DNA of 64,000 bases from Agarophyton chilense (GCA_030374765.1 JARGXX010000080.1:682001-746000), one strand, 5' to 3'. Counted from the first letter of the stretch, positions 16,596 to 27,984 are shown. Numbers and translations are program-made. The notes: generated from the letters alone by a model not told the origin.

Positions 16596-19266
16596 CCTAA
16601 CAACGATGGTCGACGTCGGTGCAGACTGGAGGGTGGCCGACGTGAGATCGCAGTCTTTGTTTGCTCGAGCTACAGTGTACAGTACAGCATCTTATGTTCA
16701 AGGTTTGATTTTTTTTTTTCCGTGTGCCCGACATCATTGCTGTTGTGCTGAAGACCACCGTACAAGACATCGTAAAAAAAAAGCATTGCCTCGAGTTTTT
16801 TTGTTGCACTGTGTTGAAGCGACGCTTCTTGTTTGTGCCGCTCAGTACAAATTTCAGAGACATATCTTGCAGGAAAGCATGCGATACGGTGAAACCTCTT
16901 TATGAGTTACAATACTGTTGTAAAATAGTTTTTTAAGTTATCGAACTTGTCGTGATGCTGTCGATTTATGTTCACCATGTATTCAAAGACTCACTCAACA
17001 CGAGCCCTGGCTCCCTCGCTTCTTGCTCGCTCGATGCCATTCTCTCTCTTTTTACTCGTCCTAAGGATGGGCCTTTTTTATCATTGTGCCGCGCCCTTTC
17101 GTCTGGGATTTCTTACTGACAATCTTATTTGGGCGACAACGCCTTTTCATCATTGTCTCAGGCGATACAAGATCTTCTACATAATGCTTGGCTCTTTTGA
17201 AACGCATTCCTCGTTTTTCGTACAACTCACATACTGTCAAATTCTTCAAACCTTTCGTCCAGCGTAATGAGGCGCAATTTATCTTGTTGGGGCTGGAGGT
17301 CCGTAGAAGAACAATGTATCCTTTATTTTATGCGGTTCAAGCTTTGGTAAGATAGGCTTTCATGTGTGGCTGGCATTGGTGCGACGGCATGGAGCTTCTC
17401 CGTGCCATCTCCTGGACACCTCACAAACGACTGTAAGGACCGACGAAAACTGCATGGCACGCAGTTGTTGTCGGTCAATATACAAGCGGAGGAGTCCTCG
17501 ACACAACCATTTTTCTTTTGTCAAGTCTTAGAAAGCTGAACAAGCGCCGCTTTAGTTGAAAAATAACATTCGCGGCTTGTTTATCAGAGCTACGACAAAT
17601 GTTCATTTTTTACTAGACGTTGTGTTTTGCAGCTTATAACAACTTTGCGTCAACAATTGCCATCCGTTTTAGAAATCATTCATAATTGTTCGCCTTACTG
17701 TCGATATTGCATCCTCAACAAAAAAGAAAGCAAACCACACGACCAGCTTCTGTTGTAACGATTTTCAATGACTTATTGTACTAACACAGATCTGTGAGGG
17801 CAGAGATATACTTTTTGTAGAAAGTATGTCCTGTTTTTTACTTTAATATCGTCTGAAAGCCATTTTTAAGTGCTTATTGTGTCAGTTCGGTGCGAAGAAA
17901 TCTCCAAACTGTTGTAGTTCACGCGTGAGGAGAGCTGCAACGCTCTATTGTATATCTGTTATTTCAAGCTGACGCCTTCCTTTTTTTACAATGCTACTGT
18001 GCACACCAGTTTGAGCTATGATTTTGTTCCACATTATGTGTTGGTACGTTGCTCATTTTGGAAAGGGTAAACTTGCTCTGTTGGCGCTGCTGGTTGGTTC
18101 TTTTCATTTTTTTTGTCGTGAAGATCATCCTCCACTTGAACGCATATTCGCTGCAGTTATCTTGTCCTAGTAAGTTTCTTCCCTAGAGCGATGTGTTATC
18201 AATTTTTCACCCAGAGCCCTTTGCTCGTCTTTACTTTCAACATATACGTGAAAGTGTGTTTGCATGTCTAATGAATGCTTTGTATATATACGGTTGTTCA
18301 TGTGCCAAACAATCATTAATTTTGTAGACTGGAAGAATTGTGCCGTTTTTGAAACACTTAAATATTTATCTTGGACGACGCACATCATTTCTGTTGAAGT
18401 GAAATTCGACACTGACGAAAGAGAACTTAAAGCCTCCGCTCTCAATATGTAATCTACAACCTGGCCATATTTAATGACCTCGAATACATTTTCATCGGTT
18501 TTTGCGAACGAGAAACAAACAATACACCCTTTCACGTCTTAGTTATTGACATATGTACTACCTGCAGAGTGGTTTTGTATAGTCTCAAACAAAAACGTTC
18601 TCTTATTCTCACTGTCATCTGAATTGTCGTTGAAAAGTGGAGGGTTGTTCGATAGATTGTGGCATTTAAGCATAACCATTTTTTTGCGGGAGCTGCTAAG
18701 CGGAAAGGTTTCCGGTGTCTAGCTAGCGCAAGTGACAATCTGAGGGCGGGTCGAGCGGGAAAAAGAGAAACCTAGGGGGCGTCGAGGAACTCGACCAAGC
18801 GCGCTGCTTCACCGTGCTGCCCGGCTGACGCGGATAATGCGAACGCCTGACAACGTCTTGTTGGCGCAGATGTGAATTCTTGAACCTGGAAATAAATGCG
18901 TTCTGCGATCCTCGAAATCCTATTTCAGATTCAAACTATGTACAGAATATGCTCATAGTTTGAACCTGCGAAGAAGTAAACTGTTTTTCTTATTGCATAG
19001 AATATCTTCAACCAAAGACAGCGATTTGCTTTCAGGATCTACGGAGGTACCGACAACCCGATTTTGTCTTTTCAACAATCATATAACAATCCTTTCATTC
19101 AGCAGGACTGCTCCAATGTGTGGACTTCAATCCGCATCCTCCAGAACTCCCGCTTGAAATTTTTCTTCTCCCCTCATTCATGCAGGTATCAGCACAATTC
19201 CAGCGAAGTTCAGAACAATACCGTTGAGAGAAACGTTCTTTCATTGAAAAGACCAGCTTCTCTGTC
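16596..19266. other. Gene-poor AT-rich block
   Basis: These 2.67 kb carry no recognisable gene. The block is AT-rich with poly-T runs (16710, 16796). A GC-rich patch at about 18735-18850 interrupts it and might be a promoter or an untranslated RNA. One exon-like pair is seen on the minus strand at 17000-17320: a frame ending EEFDSM at a GTGAGT donor that can join in phase after a CCTTAG acceptor. It is too short to call a gene. Confidence 0.4.
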
Positions 19267-20436
19267 ATGTTCGGGTCTCCGAGACCACCCATCGGCATCC
19301 CTCAAAAGCTATCTTTTCGAAAGAAAAGAAGTGTCTTGTCTTGGACTTGCCTGGTATTTTTAGTAATGCTCGGTATGGCTTTTGCATCTTGTAAAACTCA
19401 TCGATTATCAACGCGAATGCCCTCGACCAAGAATCAGTTCAACTTGTGTACAGAAGGTCATACGCAGTACTCCTGCTATTCTTCATTGTTATCTTTGGCA
19501 GAAAGTCGTCAGGAAGAACGCAATATCATATTGCTTGTTGTAACGAACACAACTCGCCATCTTGTGCTCAATTGGTGTATATCCATCAACAGAGTTCATC
19601 TTCAAAATTACATTCTCGTTGCCCTTGATTCAGCTTCATACATCTTCTTCGCTGATCTTAACGCCCCAGTCGTCACCATTCCAAACGCCCCTTCTCCCGT
19701 TTCACGTTCTGAAGTCTGGATACGGCGAACGTTGCTGACATCCGTTCTCCTACTGAATGATTTCAATGTTCTCATCAGCGATGCAGACGCAATTGCGGTG
19801 CGATCTCCGTTCTCTAGCCCAATTTTTAAATCTTATTACCCAAGCTTTGATATCATAGCTTCACCCTCCAACTTTCCCAACCCATTACGCAATGAACTTC
19901 CGAAAGACTGTATTGCAGTTTCTAAGACACCATGGCGGCATCAACCATGTATGGGCTGGATCTTCATAAGATCCAACGCAAAAACGAATAGATTCTTTTC
20001 TAAACTATTCATACCGAACGTTCTAAAGTATGGTGATGATCAAATAGGGCTAGTGTGTGCTCTGCAATATGCTGGGGAGTCTTGGAAAGACCCCCATCCA
20101 TGGTCTTGGACTGACAGTACAATAATTCAATTCAGAAATCCAGCGCTGAGAATGCTAATGCTTCCGGCTACGCGCTACGTTAGAAATTGTACGAAGTTCA
20201 AACAAGACAAATTAAGAAACTACGGAATCTGGAAGTTTGACTTCAACAATGTGGCAATGTTTCATTGTAAAGGTCCGGACAAGAGAGCGAATGCTGAGAA
20301 TAATGATGTGTGGTACCTTCGAGAACGTTGGAGTGAAGAAAAAACATCGCCCAATTTGCCGTTCAAAGCATATTTGCACAAGATAACGCGAAAACGGTAC
20401 ATTGAAGTGAAAGACAATAACCTTCCCTATTCTTGA
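19267..20436 (+). CDS. Type II membrane glycosyltransferase, nucleotide-diphospho-sugar (DUF271/GT77-like)
   Basis: 389 residues from the ATG at 19267. A short basic cytosolic tail is followed by one signal anchor (about residues 24-41, CLVFLVMLGMAFASC) and a luminal domain. The domain contains the acidic D-x-D motif in LISDADAIAV (about 168-177), EVWIRRTLLTSVLLL before it, CMGWIFIRSN and KYGDDQIGLVCAL. This order fits the nucleotide-diphospho-sugar transferase family that includes plant RRA/XEG113/RGXT enzymes. A Golgi sugar transferase is likely; donor and acceptor are unknown. No introns. Confidence 0.8.
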   Translation: MFGSPRPPIGIPQKLSFRKKRSVLSWTCLVFLVMLGMAFASCKTHRLSTRMPSTKNQFNLCTEGHTQYSCYSSLLSLAESRQEERNIILLVVTNTTRHLVLNWCISINRVHLQNYILVALDSASYIFFADLNAPVVTIPNAPSPVSRSEVWIRRTLLTSVLLLNDFNVLISDADAIAVRSPFSSPIFKSYYPSFDIIASPSNFPNPLRNELPKDCIAVSKTPWRHQPCMGWIFIRSNAKTNRFFSKLFIPNVLKYGDDQIGLVCALQYAGESWKDPHPWSWTDSTIIQFRNPALRMLMLPATRYVRNCTKFKQDKLRNYGIWKFDFNNVAMFHCKGPDKRANAENNDVWYLRERWSEEKTSPNLPFKAYLHKITRKRYIEVKDNNLPYS

Positions 20437-21136
20437 GAGTTGTGCACTTTTGAACTTCCCTCTAATATGCGAAGCACCATGAGACAAGTGTTATATTTCA
20501 AGAGTGCTCTACATCGTATGAGAACGTCTTTTGTAAAGGGAACGAACGCTTTACGTTGTAAAGGGATAGACTAGCGTATCTAAAATGGAATGAAGAGGTT
20601 GACACTCTCCGAGAGCCTACTCAACTTTGCAGGTACATTTCTGTGTTCAGGGGTTTGGGAGTTGAAACAAATAGAAAGAGAGACTGCAAAATGATTTGGA
20701 CCTCCAGATTTCTGTCCTGCGAAACTACCGTTTCGATTACGATAATTCAACAGTTGCAGAAAGTGCAAGATAGTGGATTAACTCCAGAAAGTAATTCTCT
20801 TAGTCACGGAATGAAACGGCAAACTTCTTGGCAGGTAGGGTCTCAGCAATCGGTGCTCATTGAGGGCTTGCTCACGAACATGATCGTTTTCAATGATTTG
20901 ACAGCGAAATCGTGATCGACCTTCAACTCCCGTGCGGGCATTCCGACAATGTACAGCTCCTCGATTCCGCAACAGAGAACAAACCTGGAATATGTGAGCA
21001 GAATGCGGCTATGGTGTCCACTGTATGAGGTCGCAGATGACTAAAGATATTCATAGATATTCATTAGGACGGCATGAAGTAGTGCTCCCCACAAAAGTAA
21101 GCCGCCCCGAAATGGATTCCAGGAACCCATAGTGTC
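20437..21136. other. Intergenic region
   Basis: There are 700 bp between the glycosyltransferase stop (+) and the LepA stop (-). Only short unconvincing frames are present. Confidence 0.45.
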
Positions 21137-23473
21137 CTAATCCATCCCAGACAGAATAGCCAAGAATGCTTCTTGAGGAATTGAAACCCGTCCAACGGTT
21201 TTCATTCTCTTCTTCCCCTCGGCTTGCTTCTTCAATCTGCGCATTGCGAAATAAAAAATTATGAAAAGTTAGTGGTGCATGTCTAACTCGAGGAAGAGTT
21301 GAAAATGAAAACATACAGTTTCTTCTTTCGGCTTGCATCTCCACCATAACATTTGGCCGTAACATCTATGGAAGACAAAAATACACTTGTCAGAAGCTGG
21401 TTTATGTACACAAAGAGGAATGGTAAAAAGCTTACCCTTTCGAAAGGGAGCAATATGTTCGCTCGCCAGGATCTTTCCACCTACTACAGCCTGAATGCTC
21501 ACCTTGAACATCTGTCTCGGAATGACGTCCTTCAATTTCTCTACCACCCATCGACCTTGGCTGTACGCCTTATCTTCATGGACAACCGAAGACAGACTAC
21601 GATGGAAAAATTCAATGAAAGATGATTTTGCAAGTAAAAAAGCATTAGCGACTGACTCTTGGTCGTGGAAGGTAATGAGGAACATACCCATCTACGGGCT
21701 CTCCCGCAACATGAATGTCCATTCTCTTGAGCTTGTTTTGTCTCATTCCTTCTATTTCATAGTTCATCGACGCGAATCCGGCACTTCTCGACTTCAAAAC
21801 GTCGTGAAAATCGGTGACAAGTTCCGCAAGAGGTACAGAGTAAACCAACTTCACTCGATCAAGGCCCATGTAGCGTTGATCTCTCATTTCACCTCTTCTT
21901 GATTGGGCTAAGTCCATAAGGGGACCGACTTGATCTTGATTACAGATAATCTCAACCTTTGCGTACGGCTCCTTGATCCTCACATGTCCAGAGGGAATAG
22001 CAGCGGGGTTCGAAACCAGCTCCCACTCCTCAACCCCATGAGGTTGGATCTGTAGACGAATGAAAGAAATGTGACGTTGTCTTGTTAGCTTGAACCATAA
22101 TTTCTGGGGAAATTAGGGGTATGCCATTTCTCTGTGTGATGCTACTTACCATGTACGAAACGGATGGAGAGGACGCTATAAGATCCAGCCCAAACTCCGT
22201 CTCTAATCTCTCTTGCGTGACGGCCATGTGTAGCAGCCCCAAAAATCCGCACCGGAATCCGGTTCCCATGGCGGCAGAAGTGTCAGGCTCGAAAGCAATG
22301 CTTCCGTCCTGCAATTGGAGCTTTTGCAAAGCTACCCGCAAGGAGTGAATGTCACCAGAATCAGACGGAAACAATCCACAGTAAACAACCGATTTGGTGG
22401 ACTCATAACCAGGCAAAGCAGCCTCTGCCGCTTCCGCACCGCAGTGCGTGAGCGTATCACCCAGCGGTATATCACCGACTCGCTTGATGGCGGCTGTAAG
22501 ATATCCGATATCTCCGGGTCGTAGCTCTTCCGACGGCACTTCATCAGGCTCGAGAAAGCCAATAGTATCGACAACATATTCCATGGGTTTGCTCCCAAGG
22601 TGTTTCGAGTTGCGAAGTGAAAACGGAGAGATTCGATGGCCCTTTCGCACAAAGCCATTTACAACACGAACAAACAACACGACGCCTCGGTAAGAGTCAT
22701 AGTAAGAATCAAACACGAGTGCCTGCAATGGCTTTTGCGAAGAGCCACGCGGGGCTGGAAGGCGTTCGACTACAGCATCAAGCAGCTGTTCTATGCCTAT
22801 AGCTTGCTTTGCCGAGGTCAGTACAGCGTCGGATGCATCGATTCCAACAAGGTTCTCAATCTGGTTTCGGGTGCTTTGAACATTAGCCGTCGGCAAATCA
22901 ATCTTGTTTATGACGGGCAAAAGCTCGAGGCCAGCTTCCAAGGCGAGCTCGACGCTGCTCAAAGTCTGGGCCTGTACACCTTTTGTAGCATCCACAACTA
23001 ACAGCGCGCCTTCCACAGCACGAGCGGTTTGCGAAACCTGACGCGAAAAGTCGTGATGACCGGGACAGTCAATGAGGGTGATTTTGTGATGGCGCCACGA
23101 CATGCGAGCTGCCCTGGCTTTGATTGTGATCTGACGCTGTCTTTCAATCGGGTTGGAATCCAGAAACTGCGAGCGCTCTTGTAGTTTTTCAGCAGAAACT
23201 GTACCTGTGGTCTGTAGCAGGCGGTCACTCAGTGTGCTCTACTTGATATATTGGGCAAAGAGGTCAGCATAACGGCCCAATTGCGCTGTGAACTTGAGAG
23301 CTTTGGTGCACTTGTGTCATGGCTGTGGATGTGATGATATGAATTGGGCAGTTGTTCCTTACCTTTCCAGAGTCGATATGAGCGATGATAATGAGATTGC
23401 GAAGAGAGTTCATAGTAGTGGGTGCGGTCGCTGTTGCTGTTGACATGGCGCGTCGCCATATTCGCAGCGGCAT
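21137..23473 (-). CDS. GUF1: Elongation factor 4 (LepA/GUF1), organellar
   Basis: Six exons: 23363-23473, 22150-23238, 21688-22049, 21436-21596, 21317-21365 and 21137-21236. Introns are 124, 100, 91, 70 and 80 bp; all have GT-AG ends and compatible phases. They give 623 residues. A short basic N-terminus ([11 protein letters not shown]) suggests mitochondrial import. G-domain motifs: AHIDSGK plus STLSDRL across intron 1, then DCPGHHDF and NKIDL. The EF4-specific C-terminal end is present: [17 protein letters not shown], then [11 protein letters not shown] and [12 protein letters not shown]4 back-translocates or remodels stalled organellar ribosomes. In the P-loop the usual DHGK is DSGK. Confidence 0.93.
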
Positions 23474-23845
23474 TTTTGTTTACATTGATCGTGTATACTA
23501 CGAAGGTAACACTAGACTGTTTGGGGCGGTGGGGGGAGGGGAGACTTACTGATCGAGCGTAAAGCGTCTCAAAGACCAATCCGCTTCGATCGAGGAAGGG
23601 ACATGTAGGCGGGAATCGAATCGGAGCCGGTTGAGATTTGCACCGTTGAATGATGCACTTGAAATAAAAAAGAAGAAAACCACAACTGTCAAAGCGGCTG
23701 TTTGGCAACGGAACGGAGCCTCCACGCCTGCGCCCCGCTCTTTGTAGCATTGATTGCCCTTCGCCGAGAGCCTTAGCAGCGGTAGCTCATATCTACATCG
23801 CGGCGCGGCACAGCTGCTGCGAAACAGTTCGCCACCGCTCCCCCA
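23474..23845. promoter_or_regulatory. Divergent promoter region, EF4 and RPN12 genes
   Basis: 372 bp between opposing start codons. A G/C run GGGGCGGTGGGGGGAGGGG at about 23521-23539 is the most striking element. No TATA box is obvious. Confidence 0.45.
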
Positions 23846-24824
23846 ATGGCCGGAAACATCAGAGCGAAGATTGATATGCTCGAGAAGCAGATCGAGGGCG
23901 ACGGCGACCTGCAATCGTGCGCGTCACTGCTGACGGAACTCAAGGTACGTCAACACGTCAACACGTAAAGCTGAGCGGCGGCGCTCAAGCGTGGTATGTG
24001 CTAACTTTTCTTCTGGTGGCCATTTGCTGTACGCACCCGCACGGCAGATTGCGTTGACATCACTGCCAGGATTGGCGCCCGCGACGCAAGTGACGGCGTC
24101 GGCAATTCCGTAAGTAGAGTGAGGCGCGGTTTTTCTTTTTTGTTGACGCACAAGGTGAGAGTTCTGACACGCACAACGTGACGCATGCAGAGACATTTCG
24201 CTGGCACGCGACGTCTACGAACTGGCGACGCTGCTGAGCGTGAAACAGGAAGACGACGTTTCGTTCGAGCGACATGTGGCGCAAGTGAAGACGTACTACG
24301 TGGATTATGCCGGGGTGATGGCGCAGTCAAAGCGGCAAAACTTGCTGCTGGGGCTCAACCTGTTGCGGCTGATGGCGCAGAACCGGATCGCAGAGTTCCA
24401 CACCGAACTGGAAGTGATCGCGCCGTCGGCGCGCTCCGACAAGTACATCAACTATCCGTTGCGGCTGGAGAACTACCTAATGGAAGGGTCCTACTCCAAG
24501 ATCCGCGAGGAGAAAATGGCGGCGCCCCACGCGGCATTCAATCTGTTTGTGGATATGTTGATGATCACCGTGCGCGAGGAAATCGCGGCATGTTGCGAGC
24601 GCGCGTACGAGATGCTTGAGTGCGACGCGGCGCGGCGAATGCTGTCTATATCGAGCGAGGCCGAATTGAACGAGTTCTGCGCGCAGAGGGGGTGGCGCGT
24701 GGCGGGGAGCGTCATCAGTTTTGCAGATCAGGAGGAGGTGAGCGCGGCGATTGACCAAGTGCGGTCGGAAGATTTCATCACGAGGTCTTTGCAATATGCG
24801 CGCGAGCTGGAGCAAATCATCTAG
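23846..24824 (+). CDS. RPN12: 26S proteasome regulatory subunit RPN12 (PSMD8)
   Basis: Three exons: 23846-23944, 24048-24109 and 24191-24824, with introns of 103 and 81 bp (GTACGT and GTAAGT donors, GCAG acceptors). All phases fit and the protein is 264 residues, the usual length for PSMD8. Characteristic segments: VKTYYVDYAG, LLLGLNLLRLMAQNRIAEFHTELE, the LENYLMEGSYSKI block, the PCI winged-helix part around ARRMLSIS and the C-terminal helix SLQYARELEQII. RPN12 is a lid subunit that completes regulatory-particle assembly. The first exon is assigned from its ATG and phase. Confidence 0.93.
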
Positions 24825-25573
24825 GGTGGCGAACAAATGTAAACGAAGAAAGAGGGTGCTAGCTTTTATTCGGTGCGATCTGTGGGCTGGGCGGAACATG
24901 AGCTGGCGTAGGACAGGCGGGGAGGCGGCGAAATCGAGGGCAGCGGAGCAACATCGCACGCGAGAAACGCAAGGCAGATGCACACGAGAAGTTAGACGGA
25001 CGGGGACGGGCGATTGGGGGAAACAAAAATTGCCGTCACAAAGGACAGACATGTTCGATAGGTAGATTGCAACTGGCAATGCCGACTCTCCGCAAAGCGT
25101 CATGGAGCAGGCAATTTCCTGTGCGCAAGAACGATGGCGGAACGGCCGCGAGCGCTTATGGTCGCCGTCGGCCATTCGCTTAAGTACTGCGGCGGTGCGT
25201 GCTGCGTGCGCTGCACGTCGGACCACACGGGTGCCACGCACGCCACGCGGCCACGCAGCCACGCGGCCAGATACGCCACGCGGCCAGATACGCCACGCGG
25301 CACGTAGCGGGGACTGAAGCGCGGGCGCGGCAGCGGAGGGCGCGCACGCACGCACGCGCTGTCGCCGAGCGTCCACGGCGGGACGGCGTCGCCACGCCAC
25401 ATCGCAGCGTCCGAGTCATGTGAGTGAATTGACGCGAGGCACCCCGCGCACGCCTTATTTAAGTGGCATCGCGCTCTGACGGTGTCATGTCGCGCTTCTT
25501 CATCGCGAGTGCGTCCACCGTTGTCTCGTCTCGAATACGTTAGCTGCGCGTGTTGTCTGCTCTGCTTCTTCTT
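24825..25573. other. Intergenic region with GC-rich tandem repeat
   Basis: 749 bp without a supported gene. It contains an imperfect tandem repeat of GCCACGCGGCCA-type units (25233-25304) and a TATA-like TTATTTAAG near 25454 upstream of the next gene. A 19-codon frame at 25487-25543, with an ATG and a leader-like MSRFFIASAS peptide, lies in the same frame as the next gene but is closed by TAG. It could be an upstream ORF or an exon. Confidence 0.45.
25233..25304. repeat. Imperfect tandem repeat, GCCACGCGGCCA-type units
   Basis: Several units of about 9-18 bp (CCACGCGGC, with and without AGATACG) follow one another between the RPN12 gene and the next gene. Confidence 0.8.
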
Positions 25574-26356
25574 ATGTACGGCGCGGCTATGTACGAGATG
25601 CGCTCGGCGTCCGTGCGTGTGCGCCGCGGACGTGCGTGCGATGGAGCGCGAGGCGCTGGTAAACGAGGTGTTGGTGACGCTGACGCCGAAGCCTTGGACG
25701 CTATGCTACGCCATAACGTGTTGGCGGCGCGCGTGGTGGCCTTCGAGACGTCGCCGCTGCGCGTGCTCAGGCGGCACGCCTTTAACAACGCGTTGGTGGC
25801 CACGCGTCGTCTACGGGGTGACGCGCATATCATGCACAAGGCCGCCACCACCAACTGGCAGCGCCGCTCGGTGCAGCTTGTGGAGCAGCTGTTGTGTCAG
25901 GCGCGCGCGCACGCTATGCTTCGCTGCACCACCATCAGCGTGGCGCAGGACGTTTTCGTGCTGCTGTCGCACTTTCTCGGGCTGTGCGCTGTGCCGGACA
26001 AGGCCGTGCTTCGCCAGTTGGCGGCCGAGGAGCGCAGAGATGGGCGCGCCGCTGGTATCCGCGGCGGCGGTGATGGCGGCGGTGATGGCGGCGGTGATGG
26101 CGGCGGTGATGGCGGTGGTGATGGCGGTGGTGATGGTAGTGGCGGTGGTGGTGGTGGCGGTGGCGGTGGTGGTATGCCGGGGTGGTTCCGGCGGTCGGTG
26201 TCGCATCAGCACGTGCTACACACCAGCACATCTACGAGCTCGCTGCAACGCGAGGCATTTGCTCACTCGCGCGTGTCCAGCGCCACGCTGCCAAAGGGGT
26301 GCGGCGAGCAGTCAGGCGTGGGGAGAACGGACGCAGTTGCGCGCTGGGAGCGGTAA
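25574..26356 (+). CDS. Unknown protein with helical domain and Gly/Asp repeat
   Basis: I do not recognise this protein. The first in-frame ATG is at 25574 (MYGAAMYEM) and the product is 260 residues. G/C strongly favours third codon positions in this frame, which supports coding. Residues about 45-160 look globular and helical (LRHNVLAARVVAFETSPLRV; SVQLVEQLLCQARAHAML; DVFVLLSHFLGLCAV). A run of GGD units from a GGCGGTGAT repeat follows, then poly-Gly and a Ser/Thr-rich tail. A TATA-like element lies about 110 bp upstream. It is convergent with the UPF0301 gene, 48 bp apart. Confidence 0.5.
   Translation: MYGAAMYEMRSASVRVRRGRACDGARGAGKRGVGDADAEALDAMLRHNVLAARVVAFETSPLRVLRRHAFNNALVATRRLRGDAHIMHKAATTNWQRRSVQLVEQLLCQARAHAMLRCTTISVAQDVFVLLSHFLGLCAVPDKAVLRQLAAEERRDGRAAGIRGGGDGGGDGGGDGGGDGGGDGGGDGSGGGGGGGGGGGMPGWFRRSVSHQHVLHTSTSTSSLQREAFAHSRVSSATLPKGCGEQSGVGRTDAVARWER
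26061..26173 (+). repeat. (GGCGGTGAT)n minisatellite in coding frame
   Basis: About nine 9-bp units followed by GGT/GGC triplets encode Gly-Gly-Asp repeats, then poly-Gly. The unit length is a multiple of three, so copy changes keep the frame. Confidence 0.9.
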
Positions 26357-26404
26357 ACGAACAGAATATTATACATGTAACGTTAGCAATTGCTACCCTT
26401 CGTA

Positions 26405-27202
26405 CTAACTAGATGAGATGAGACGCATGATGGTGCGCCACAGCGTGGGCGTGTGCGCGTGCAGCAGCAGCGACGGCGAGCAGCTCACAATGATCCAAGC
26501 GCCGCGCTGCAGCTCGGCGCGCAGCGTAGCGCGCGTCCACTGCGAGTAGGCCACCAAGAAGCGGAAGGCGTGCGGCGGCAGCGTGCCGGCGGCCACCAGG
26601 CCGCGACTGGCGTTGAAACCGCCGCGATACACGCCGGGCACCACCTCGGCCGCGCCCGCGCACAGCGTCGGCGGCTGCGCATGTAACATCTCCAGAGAGC
26701 CTGTGGAACAATCGCCGCCGAGATAAAGCGCATTGTCGCCAAAACAAGCGCCCACACGCGCCAGCACGCTGCGCTGCTGACGCACGCTGTAGCGCGTGCG
26801 TCGGTTGAGCAGTAGACCGCGCACGTCGCCGGCAGACACGTCGGTGAGAAGAATGACGGAGCGCTTGAGATGCGCGAACGCGGGCTGCCAGTGATGGTCT
26901 GGCGCGGCTAACAACACCGCACCACGCTCCACGTGCGGCTGTGTGTGCGCCCAGTGCGCAGCCGCAACGGCCGCGGTGGCAAGCGCCGCGTGGTGCGGCG
27001 GCGGCTGGCATCGCAGCCGTTGATTCACGGCAAGCTGCGCGCGAAAGGCGCGCCAGTCGGTGGTACAAAGCGTCTCCGACAAGGACGGCGCGTCGTCCGC
27101 GGCGGCCGAAGCCGAGACGCACCGCGACGAAGCGCTCCGCACACGACGCACGCAACCTCGCGGCCTGCCAAGGCGCAACGGCACAGGCGACACAAACGCC
27201 AT
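26405..27202 (-). CDS. UPF0301/YqgE (AlgH) family protein with transit-like leader
   Basis: 265 residues from the ATG at 27202. About 35 basic and Ser/Arg-rich residues form a likely plastid leader (MAFVSPVPLRLGRPRG). The family core follows: GAVLLAAPDHHWQPAFAHLK then SVILLT and GLLLNRRT, next ALYLGGD, then VYRGGFNASRGLVAAG, and FRFLVAYSQWTRATLRAEL with RGAWI. These correspond to the UPF0301 pattern (P...F.R.V..L; GG; G...W..GQLe.El..g.W). Biochemical function of the family is not established. The frame extends upstream into the transposon, but the codons beyond the ATG look like non-coding 5' leader. Confidence 0.82.
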   Translation of the reverse strand: MAFVSPVPLRLGRPRGCVRRVRSASSRCVSASAAADDAPSLSETLCTTDWRAFRAQLAVNQRLRCQPPPHHAALATAAVAAAHWAHTQPHVERGAVLLAAPDHHWQPAFAHLKRSVILLTDVSAGDVRGLLLNRRTRYSVRQQRSVLARVGACFGDNALYLGGDCSTGSLEMLHAQPPTLCAGAAEVVPGVYRGGFNASRGLVAAGTLPPHAFRFLVAYSQWTRATLRAELQRGAWIIVSCSPSLLLHAHTPTLWRTIMRLISSS

Positions 27203-27497
27203 GGTGACGACGGCGGGCGTGCGCCGCAACCGAGACGCCACTCGGTGCGACCAAACGCGCCGCTTTAATGCTGCCACGCTGGAAGATGCGGCGCGTAGCA
27301 GCCTGCGAGCTCGCGCCCTGCGCGCGCCGTGGCACGCGCCCGTGGCGCGCGCGAGGTGCACGTGTTGTCTGCTGCTGTGCGACCTGGCCACGTGGTAAAG
27401 GTTGTAGACGTGGCCAGGTGTTGTTGTTGTGGACGCGTGTTGCATGTGGACGACGTGTTGGTGTGGCGGAGCACGTGGCGGTGCACACGCGGCGATA
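27203..27497. promoter_or_regulatory. Left half of a divergent promoter split by the transposon
   Basis: 295 bp from the UPF0301 start codon to the transposon edge. With the transposon and one target copy removed, it would join the 168 bp right of the element to form one promoter of about 463 bp between two divergent genes. Confidence 0.55.
27488..27497 (+). repeat. Target-site duplication, left copy
   Basis: CGCGGCGATA immediately precedes the left terminal repeat and is repeated exactly at 34044-34053. The 10-bp length is within the 8-11 bp range of Mutator-like elements. Confidence 0.92.
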
Positions 27498-27785
27498 GGC
27501 GAAAGGCCAGAATACACGACGTCTGGTATGTATGAAATAGACTAGATTTAGACCAATTAAAATTCTGGCCGCATTTCAGATACCGTACAATGCACCGTGG
27601 CCCCCTACTCGGAGTGCGCTCTCTGAGCTCGCATGGCGCTCTTTGCGCATATGCGTATCAGGCCAATCACACATCGTCCACATCGTCCCACATCGTCCTC
27701 GCTCTCTCCTCGTCCAATGCGCAAGCCGGCCGCAACTCGAACTCCTTCTCCCCAAATCACCTCGCGCCAAGTCCTCGCCATGTAG
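27498..27785 (+). repeat. Left terminal inverted repeat of the MULE (288 bp)
   Basis: Its reverse complement matches 33756-34043 at 285 of 288 positions without gaps. Mismatches lie at repeat positions 4, 13 and near 275. It carries a small internal repeat of CATCGTCC units (around 27673-27700). Confidence 0.97.
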
Positions 27786-27984
27786 ATGACGTCCACTTTC
27801 TAGCCATATTTCAAAACTTTTGGCGCAATTTTGGCGCTCAATAAACTGAGCTCACTGTGCCGCTCAATATTGTATTCCCCATCACCCCAATCCGTATCGT
27901 ATCGAACGAACTCAACCCTCTCATTCCTTGTTACCCGTTTCATATCGATTCTACACGACAAAAACTCTTTCTCTTCCTAAACAA

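Noticed and set aside
21999-22025. GGTTCGAAACC resembling a tRNA B box
   Set aside because: It lies inside an EF4 exon and no cloverleaf can be formed around it.
27203-27517. Longer UPF0301 protein starting in the left terminal repeat
   Set aside because: The extra 105 residues are Arg/His-rich without domain features and would start at a non-ATG codon within the transposon. The ATG at 27202 gives a normal leader and family length.
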